Shown: piece by piece, positions 14,939 through 19,873 of the stretch
Layout: each line of letters opens with the position of its first letter
Numbering within the stretch: the stretch's first letter is position 1
Source: an uncultured Chromatiaceae bacterium
GTDB lineage: Bacteria > Pseudomonadota > Gammaproteobacteria > Enterobacterales > Alteromonadaceae
Reading direction: 5' to 3'
Length of the DNA: 19,873 nucleotides
Assembly: GCA_946482325.1 (NCBI GenBank)
Contig: CAMLRA010000068.1
Span: 1 to 19,873, forward strand
The notes under the pieces: model-generated
The model's input: only the letters and a program-made list of their open reading frames with translations
Databases searched by the model: none
Told to the model about the DNA's origin: nothing
Position numbers and translations under genes: made by a program

Positions 14939-15724
14939 ATGCGTCGTTTTTTCTGCACTGTTCTGTTTTTTATCGCAGGCCCTTTGTATGCGGCTGCCAC
15001 GCTGCAGCTGCTGACTGAACATTTTCCGCCATACAACTATCAGGATGGCGACCGCATCACCGGCATCAATGCCGAAATTATTCATCGCCTCTGTGAAATC
15101 ACCAATACAGAATGCAGCATGCAGCTTTATCCCTGGTTACGCGCATACGAGTATACATTGCAGAATCCGCAAGGTGGCCTCTTTACCACATCGCGCACGC
15201 CGGAGCGTCAGACTAAGTTTCAGTGGGTCGGGCCGTTGGCATCTTCCAGAGCCTTTTTATACCGCTTGAAAAGTCGCCCGCAGGTGAATCCAAGCGATCT
15301 GCAACAAGCACAGCAATTTGGTATCGCAGTGGCGCGGGGCGATGTTTATGAGGAATTTTTACTGCAAAGTGGTTTTATCCGCGGCAAAAATTTGCTGGAC
15401 TTCCCGTCAAAATCTGCACCTATAGCACTGTTTTTACAGGGGAAAGTCGATTTAATCATCGGCTCTGAACTGGTAATGCCGGCCTGGCTGGCGGCGCATC
15501 AGGCCAGTGTCGATTTGGTTGAGCCTGTGCTTGAGCTGGAGACCAAAGGCGACAACTATCTGGCGCTGAATCTGGCGGTGCCGCCGGCACAGGTCGACGC
15601 CTTACAGCAAGCGCTGGATGAGATGAAGCGCAGTGGCGAATATCAGCGCATTGTGGCGCGGCTATTTGTGGAAGCGATGCCAGAAGTGCGGGCCAACAAG
15701 GTAAATACGTCTACAACTAATTGA
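14939..15724 (+). CDS. Periplasmic solute-binding protein, SBP_bac_3 family
   Basis: This 261-residue protein starts with a short signal peptide (RRFF then hydrophobic 4-14, cleavage near LYAAA at 16-20). The mature part opens with LQLLTEHFPPYNYQDGDRITGINAEIIHRL, the standard first strand and helix of the type 3 (polar amino-acid) binding fold, and continues with GLFTTSRTPERQTKFQWVGPL and a GKVDLIIGSEL segment. No ABC permease or ATPase lies beside it, so it may be an orphan sensor or binding protein rather than part of a transporter; relatives of this kind are common in Alteromonadales. I chose the ATG at 14939, with AGGG six to ten bases before it, because an in-frame TTG further upstream would only lengthen the signal peptide. 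The ligand is unknown. Confidence 0.85.
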   Translation: MRRFFCTVLFFIAGPLYAAATLQLLTEHFPPYNYQDGDRITGINAEIIHRLCEITNTECSMQLYPWLRAYEYTLQNPQGGLFTTSRTPERQTKFQWVGPLASSRAFLYRLKSRPQVNPSDLQQAQQFGIAVARGDVYEEFLLQSGFIRGKNLLDFPSKSAPIALFLQGKVDLIIGSELVMPAWLAAHQASVDLVEPVLELETKGDNYLALNLAVPPAQVDALQQALDEMKRSGEYQRIVARLFVEAMPEVRANKVNTSTTN

Positions 15725-15815
15725 ATATAAATAAATTATTTTTTATCGCTGACATTAGCTGTCACTGAATGCTGACACTAACCGCGTGGTCATTTTTGCC
15801 GCTTTGGCTGCGACT

Positions 15816-15829
15816 TTGATCTGCATCAA
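15816..15829. promoter_or_regulatory. Inverted repeat upstream of hppD
   Basis: TTGAT-CTGC-ATCAA is a perfect 5+4+5 inverted repeat 74 bases before the hppD start. A second, TATTG-ATTTTA-CAATA, lies at 15866-15881. Either could bind a regulator of aromatic catabolism, but I cannot match them to a known operator. Confidence 0.3.
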
Positions 15830-15902
15830 CAAAATCCCCCGCTGTGGCCTTTATCGTGAAGTGGTTATTGATTTTACAATATATTTACTTCTTGAGGCCG
15901 AT

Positions 15903-16937
15903 ATGCAGCACAATCCACTGGGCCTGCGGGGTATCGAATTTACCGAATTCGCCGCCGCTGACAGCAACTATTTACATCAGGTTTTTCAGGCTTTTGGTTT
16001 TTCCAGGACCCGGCAGTTTAAGGGGAAAGCCATTGATTATTATCAGCAAAACGACATTCATATCTTATTAAACCGTGAGCGCAGCGGCTTTTCCGCCGAC
16101 TTCAGCCGCGCCCATGGTCCAGCTATTTGTGCGATGGGCTGGCGGGTTGATGACGCTGTTGCCGCAAGGCGGATTGCGCTGGAGCGTGGTGCCCGTGGCG
16201 CGGATCCGGCAGCGACTGACCTGCCATATCCGGCCATTTACGGCATTGGCGACAGCCTGATTTATTTTATTGATCGCTTTCACGCCACAGATTCGATTTA
16301 TCAGCGTGATTTTGAACCCCATGACGAACCGGCCATGGTTGAAGATTTAGGCTTCAGCTGTATTGATCATCTGACCAATAACGTGGTGAAAGGCACCATG
16401 CAGCATTGGGCGGATTTTTATAAAAAAGTGTTTGGTTTCACTGAAGTGCGTTATTTCGACATCAAAGGCCAGCAAACGGCGTTGTTGTCTTATGCACTGC
16501 GCTCGCCTGATGGCAGCTTCTGTATTCCAATCAACGAAGGCAAAGGTGATGATCGCAATCAAATCGACGAATTTCTGCGGGAATATAACGGCCCCGGTGT
16601 GCAGCATATTGCTTTTCTGACAGACAACATTCTGGATTCACTCGACAAGCTGGATCATCAGGTGATTGATACGCTGGATATCCACGACGACTATTACACC
16701 AACGCTTTTGCCCGGGTGCCGCAGGTGCGCGAAGACAAACAGCGGATCCAACAACATCAGGTGCTGGTGGATGGCGACGATGACGGGTATTTGCTGCAAA
16801 TTTTCACCAAAAATTTGTTTGGGCCGATTTTTGTCGAGATTATTCAACGCGTCGACAACTTAGGGTTTGGTGAAGGCAATTTTCAGGCGCTGTTTGAATC
16901 GATTGAACGCGATCAGCAAAAGCGGGGGCTGTTATGA
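15903..16937 (+). CDS. hppD: 4-hydroxyphenylpyruvate dioxygenase
   Basis: This 344-residue protein is a full-length HPPD with two VOC domains. The Fe(II) ligands are His156 (SCIDHLTNNV), His235 (GPGVQHIAFLTDNI) and Glu312 (GPIFVEIIQR), close to His161, His240 and Glu322 in Pseudomonas HPPD. LLQIFTKNLFGP and the C-terminal LGFGEGNFQALFESIERDQ are diagnostic. It converts 4-hydroxyphenylpyruvate to homogentisate in tyrosine degradation, in the cytoplasm; homogentisate can also feed pyomelanin. The ATG at 15903 follows TTGAGG at good spacing and gives the usual N-terminus, while an upstream in-frame GTG would add 39 residues unlike the family. The stop codon overlaps the start of the VOC gene in ATGA. 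Homogentisate dioxygenase (hmgA) is not in the window. Confidence 0.97.
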   Translation: MQHNPLGLRGIEFTEFAAADSNYLHQVFQAFGFSRTRQFKGKAIDYYQQNDIHILLNRERSGFSADFSRAHGPAICAMGWRVDDAVAARRIALERGARGADPAATDLPYPAIYGIGDSLIYFIDRFHATDSIYQRDFEPHDEPAMVEDLGFSCIDHLTNNVVKGTMQHWADFYKKVFGFTEVRYFDIKGQQTALLSYALRSPDGSFCIPINEGKGDDRNQIDEFLREYNGPGVQHIAFLTDNILDSLDKLDHQVIDTLDIHDDYYTNAFARVPQVREDKQRIQQHQVLVDGDDDGYLLQIFTKNLFGPIFVEIIQRVDNLGFGEGNFQALFESIERDQQKRGLL

Positions 16938-17500
16938 CCCTACCATCAGCCAGCAGCATTAAAGTCCGGCAAATCCATCATGTGGCTTACCGCTGCCACG
17001 ATGCAAAAGAGACAGTGCAGTTTTATCATGATGTGCTTGGCATGAATTTTATGCTGGCCATCGCCGAAGATAAGGTGCCTTCGACCAAAGCGCCAGACCC
17101 TTATATGCACCTGTTTTTAGACGCCGGACAAGGCAATATTCTGGCGTTTTTTGAGCTGCCAAATTCACCCAAGATGGGTAAGGACCCACATACGCCGGAC
17201 TGGGTGCAGCATATAGCGTTGCAGGTCGACGATGAGGCTGCTTTGCTGGCTGCTAAAACTGAGCTGGAACACCGTGGCATCGCCGTCGTCGGGCCGACCA
17301 ACCATGAAATTATCCGCTCGATTTATTTCTTTGACCCGAATGGCCATCGCATTGAGCTGACCTGTGTCACAGCGACTGCGGCCATGCTGCAACAGCTTGA
17401 TGCGGTAAAATGGCAGATGCTGGAGGAGTGGTCGCAAACCAAACGGGCGCCGAAACAAGCGGCCTGGTTGCATCAGCAGGAATTTACCGAACCGGCCTGA
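16934..17500 (+). CDS. VOC-family (glyoxalase-like) protein coupled to hppD
   Basis: This 188-residue protein is a vicinal-oxygen-chelate fold protein. IHHVAYRCHDAKETVQFYHDVLGM opens the first module, WVQHIALQVDD the second, and FFDPNGHRIELT ends with the Glu usually used as metal ligand. The likely metal residues are the His of HHVAYR, the His of VQHIAL and this Glu. It may be a dioxygenase, isomerase or lyase. The ATG overlaps the hppD stop (ATGA, four bases), which is strong evidence for translational coupling and a role in tyrosine or homogentisate metabolism, though the reaction is unknown. No signal peptide. Confidence 0.87.
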   Translation: MTLPSASSIKVRQIHHVAYRCHDAKETVQFYHDVLGMNFMLAIAEDKVPSTKAPDPYMHLFLDAGQGNILAFFELPNSPKMGKDPHTPDWVQHIALQVDDEAALLAAKTELEHRGIAVVGPTNHEIIRSIYFFDPNGHRIELTCVTATAAMLQQLDAVKWQMLEEWSQTKRAPKQAAWLHQQEFTEPA

Positions 17501-17754
17501 ATCCCATTATTTAAAACCACAGCTTGAGGCCTTGTACCAGCGCGGGATAAATCTGCTTCCGCGCTTTTCTCGTCAGAAAATGCGCCGGATCAATATTTGC
17601 GACGGGCAGAGCTGGCAAAATCATCCATACTGCAATTCGGTGCGTACATGTTATGGATTTGGGCGCAAACCAAATCCCGACAGCCGTTTCTGCCAAACAT
17701 TTTTCGACAGCAAACAACAAAAACCTGATATCTACCGTGCAACAGGAGCAAGCA

Positions 17755-18045
17755 ATGTCTCAACTTGATCGTCGTTCCTTTTTAAAACTCTCTTCAGCAA
17801 CATTAATTGGCGTGACTATGGGCGGCGTCAGCCTCAATGCCGTGGCGCAGGAAGCTGTCAAAGCCGATGATCCGATGGCTGTGGCAATGAAATATGTCGC
17901 CAAATCAACCACTGCCGACCAAACCTGCGGCAACTGCATGCATTTTGCCAAAGATGCCAAAGGCGAAACCGGTGGTTGCGCTATTTTCAGTGGTAAGTTG
18001 GTTGCCAAAGGCGGCTGGTGTGCCGGCTGGATGAAAGCGGCTTAA
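17755..18045 (+). CDS. High-potential iron-sulfur protein (HiPIP), Tat-exported
   Basis: This 96-residue protein begins with a twin-arginine signal (DRRSFLKL at 5-12, hydrophobic stretch, probable cleavage after AVA at about 29-31). The mature protein of about 65 residues has four Cys: C58 and C61 in CGNC, C75 in GGCAIF and C89 in GGWCAGW. The spacing Cx2C-x13-C-x13-C and the aromatic residues around the last Cys are those of HiPIP, which holds one [4Fe-4S] cluster and moves electrons in the periplasm. Export by Tat fits because the cluster is inserted before transport. The ATG at 17755 has AGGAG six bases upstream; an in-frame ATG 34 codons earlier would spoil the signal peptide. It is flanked by a 254-base gap and a strong terminator, so it is probably monocistronic. 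Its partner is not encoded nearby. Confidence 0.95.
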   Translation: MSQLDRRSFLKLSSATLIGVTMGGVSLNAVAQEAVKADDPMAVAMKYVAKSTTADQTCGNCMHFAKDAKGETGGCAIFSGKLVAKGGWCAGWMKAA

Positions 18046-18067
18046 TCGCCCTCTGTCTCAGCCTGAC

Positions 18068-18093
18068 AAAAAAGCGCCGGTGGCGCTTTTTTT
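18068..18093. terminator. Rho-independent terminator after HiPIP gene
   Basis: An 11-base stem (A-run then GCGCC at 18068-18078, GGCGC then T-run at 18082-18092) with a GGT loop and seven T. It is symmetrical enough to work in both directions. It starts 22 bases after the HiPIP stop. Confidence 0.92.
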
Positions 18094-18143
18094 CTGCCGC
18101 AAAACTAAGCAGACACAACCAGACGCAACAGCTTTGCTGATCG

Positions 18144-18160
18144 AACTGCAGTTTAACTGC
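18144..18160. repeat. Palindromic AACTGC repeats upstream of folM
   Basis: AACTGCAGTT (18144-18153) is a perfect palindrome and overlaps GCAGTT-T-AACTGC (18148-18160), giving three AACTGC half sites in 17 bases. A wider pair CAACAGC (18126-18132) / GCTGTTG (18172-18178) encloses it. It may be an operator or leader hairpin; no regulator is known to me. Confidence 0.35.
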
Positions 18161-18248
18161 GTAAAAGCCGCGCTGTTGTAAGCACTCCGCCTCGCCGGAA
18201 CTGTCTGACATCTGGCATAATTCAGTGAACATCTGCTCTGGAGTCTCT

Positions 18249-19013
18249 ATGACGGGAATGGTTTTGATCACCGGTGCGGCGCAGCGGGTAGGGTTACATT
18301 GTGCACTGGGGCTGCAACAGGCCGGCTATCAGGTGATTGCGACTTACCGTCAGCCAAAAGCCGGCGTGGAGCAGCTACGCCAGGCCGGGGTGATTTGTCT
18401 GGCGCTGGACATTACACCGGACAGCGATTTAGCGTTGCAGGTGGCAGAGCTGGTTGCCGCAGTCAGGGATTTATGTCAGCAACATAAGCTGCCACTACGC
18501 GCCGTGGTCCACAACGCCTCCAGCTGGGCCGGTGAAGTTGGCTCCGGTAGCGACCTACTGACGCAGCTTAGAGCAGACGCGGCAGTCTTTGATGACATGT
18601 TCCGCATTCACACCAAATTACCTTATTTACTGAGTCGCGCGCTGGCACCACTGTTCACCGCAGGGCAGGGGCAACCGGCAGACATCATCGCCATCAGCGA
18701 TTTTGCCGTGAATACCGGCAGCTGCAATCATATGGCGTACGCCGCGTCGAAAGCTGCGCTGGAAAATCTGGTGCTGTCACTGGCGCGCCAGTTGGCGCCA
18801 CAGGTTAAAGTCAATGCGATAGCGCCGGCACTGCTGATGTTTAATGAAGGCGACAGCGCCGAGTACCGCGCTTTTACACTGAAAAAATCGCTGATGGAAA
18901 TTGAGCCGGGGCCAGCGGAAGTCCTGCAAAGTATTTTGTATTTGCTACAAAGCCGTTATATCACTGGCCGCGTGCTGGCGCTGGATGGCGGCCGGCATCT
19001 GAAGTTACCCTAA
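18249..19013 (+). CDS. folM: FolM-like dihydromonapterin reductase (SDR family)
   Basis: This 254-residue protein is a short-chain dehydrogenase. VLITGAAQRVG (5-15) is the nucleotide-binding turn with the Arg seen in the FolM/pteridine reductase group, VVHNAS (86-91) the central strand motif, Ser150 in AISDFA and Tyr164-x3-Lys168 in YAASK the catalytic residues, and GRVLALDGGRHLKL the end typical of FolM. It should reduce dihydromonapterin, and more weakly dihydrofolate, to the tetrahydro form with NADPH in the cytoplasm. Tetrahydromonapterin is the cofactor of phenylalanine hydroxylase in Pseudomonas, which ties this gene loosely to the nearby hppD. The ATG at 18249 follows GGAG by six bases and removes eight residues present from an upstream GTG. 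The next gene starts five bases after its stop. Confidence 0.87.
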   Translation: MTGMVLITGAAQRVGLHCALGLQQAGYQVIATYRQPKAGVEQLRQAGVICLALDITPDSDLALQVAELVAAVRDLCQQHKLPLRAVVHNASSWAGEVGSGSDLLTQLRADAAVFDDMFRIHTKLPYLLSRALAPLFTAGQGQPADIIAISDFAVNTGSCNHMAYAASKAALENLVLSLARQLAPQVKVNAIAPALLMFNEGDSAEYRAFTLKKSLMEIEPGPAEVLQSILYLLQSRYITGRVLALDGGRHLKLP

Positions 19014-19018
19014 TCTCG

Positions 19019-19873
19019 ATGCAGCAGCATGCGCCGCTGCCGCGTATTCAGCGGCCGTATTTTCGTAATGGGCCGCAGCATCGCGCCGGTGCTGATGTCA
19101 GCTTTGCTGACATCGTCAAAATCTTTGATTTTCGCCGGATAAAAATCGGCCGATGGGTTACCCCAGCAGAAACCCAGCTGGCGGCCAATTTGTTTTTTGA
19201 TGCGCTGTCGGACCTGCAATTATTACTGCAGGTGCCACCGCAGGTGATTTCGCTGAATGGGTCACTGGCACTCAGTTTTGGCACCGGCGGCGAGCCTGGC
19301 AGCTGCGCCTTTTATCAGCCACAAGGCCGGCTGTTGGCGTTAGCAAAAAACGCCGGTGGCGGCTCGCTGGCGCACGAGTGGTTTCATGCTTTTGACCACT
19401 ATATCGCCAGCCGGCTTTGTATTGATGCCAAACCAGGTGATTTTGCCAGCCGTCGCTGGTTACATGGTGCCGCCATACAGCCACATCCACTGAATCAATT
19501 ATTATCTGCAGGGTACGCGCATTGTTTGCTTTCGCCTTGCGGCCAGCAGCCTTCGGCGTATTTTCAGCGTAGCGCGGCAGCCGACAGCAGTCGGGGGACT
19601 TTGTATTACGCGTTGCCGGAAGAGTTGTGTGCCCGCGCTTTTGAAAACATGTTGCAGCGTCAGAGTCTGCAAAACAGTTTTTTAGTCAGTGGTACGCTTT
19701 GGCACCCCCTCCGGGGGAAACACAGCATGGATCCGTCACAACAATTGCTGCAACAACAACGCGCAGCGCTGTATCCGGATGCCGCCGAAAGTAGCCAGTT
19801 AGCGGAACACTGGCTGCAGTACTTTCAGCGTCTGGGGCTGGCTTTGGCCAGGCCTGGACTGAATCAGGCCAGC
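19019..19873 (+). CDS. Putative HExxH metalloprotein, CLCA_X-like (partial, C-terminus outside window)
   Basis: From an ATG five bases after folM, an open frame of 285 codons continues past the right edge. The core motif is SLAHEWFHAFDHYI, with an HExxH at 119-123 (His119, Glu120, His123) typical of zincin metallopeptidases, followed about 80 residues later by LPEELCARAFENMLQ, whose Glu could be a third ligand or structural residue. The combination HEWxHAxDxY then E-x-x-ARAFE resembles LPD1-like domains and the family called CLCA_X in Alteromonadales genomes. The N-terminus has no signal peptide, so it is probably cytoplasmic. Substrate and activity are unknown. The five-base gap suggests co-transcription with folM, although its ribosome site is weak. 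Length at the window edge already approaches what I would expect for the family, so little may be missing. Confidence 0.75.
   Translation, partial: MQQHAPLPRIQRPYFRNGPQHRAGADVSFADIVKIFDFRRIKIGRWVTPAETQLAANLFFDALSDLQLLLQVPPQVISLNGSLALSFGTGGEPGSCAFYQPQGRLLALAKNAGGGSLAHEWFHAFDHYIASRLCIDAKPGDFASRRWLHGAAIQPHPLNQLLSAGYAHCLLSPCGQQPSAYFQRSAAADSSRGTLYYALPEELCARAFENMLQRQSLQNSFLVSGTLWHPLRGKHSMDPSQQLLQQQRAALYPDAAESSQLAEHWLQYFQRLGLALARPGLNQAS

Noticed and set aside
15786..15902. GTG start for hppD at 15786
   Set aside because: The extra 39 residues do not resemble HPPD, and the ATG at 15903 has a good TTGAGG ribosome site.
1..19873. CRISPR arrays, tRNA genes, insertion sequences or prophage genes
   Set aside because: No regularly spaced repeats, cloverleaf sequences, transposase or phage motifs were seen on either strand.

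Overview
The window looks like chromosome from a gammaproteobacterium of the Alteromonadales/Rheinheimera type. This is inferred from gene content: a large TonB-dependent receptor next to flavin halogenase-like genes, a beta-glucoside utilisation locus with a GPH symporter and LacI regulator, a small Tat-exported HiPIP, and a folM gene followed by a CLCA_X-like HExxH protein. Base composition is moderately GC-rich and uniform. I see no tRNA, rRNA, IS element, phage gene or CRISPR array. The species is not proven.

Region 1 (1-903) holds the start of a secreted GH3 beta-glucosidase on the minus strand (cut by the window edge) and a 400-base divergent control region facing a 988-residue TonB-dependent receptor. 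Region 2 (903-9695) is that receptor followed by five plus-strand genes: flavin-dependent halogenase-like protein 1, a SapC-family protein, a JmjC/cupin-8 oxygenase, halogenase-like protein 2 and a DUF6445-like 2-oxoglutarate oxygenase. A hairpin terminator separates the receptor from the other five, which have no visible export signals. This cassette is the least understood and most interesting part of the window.

Region 3 (9696-14827) is a beta-glucoside operon: GH1 beta-glucosidase, GPH-family symporter, LacI-family regulator and secreted SMP-30/gluconolactonase. A 14-base palindrome (TGAAAGCGCTTTCA and close variants) sits just downstream of the -10 box of the GH3, TBDR and GH1 promoters. 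This suggests that the LacI protein encoded here co-regulates outer-membrane uptake, periplasmic or extracellular hydrolysis, inner-membrane transport and cytoplasmic hydrolysis of a beta-glucoside. The halogenase cassette lies between these regulated units and may be co-expressed by read-through from the TBDR.

Region 4 (14828-19873) is a more ordinary chromosomal stretch: a periplasmic SBP_bac_3-type binding protein, 4-hydroxyphenylpyruvate dioxygenase translationally coupled to a VOC-family protein, a HiPIP with a strong terminator, a FolM-like pterin reductase, and the first 285 codons of a putative HExxH metalloprotein that runs off the window. HppD and FolM may be linked through aromatic amino-acid degradation, because FolM-type enzymes make the tetrahydromonapterin used by phenylalanine hydroxylase in some bacteria. 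No phenylalanine hydroxylase gene is present here.
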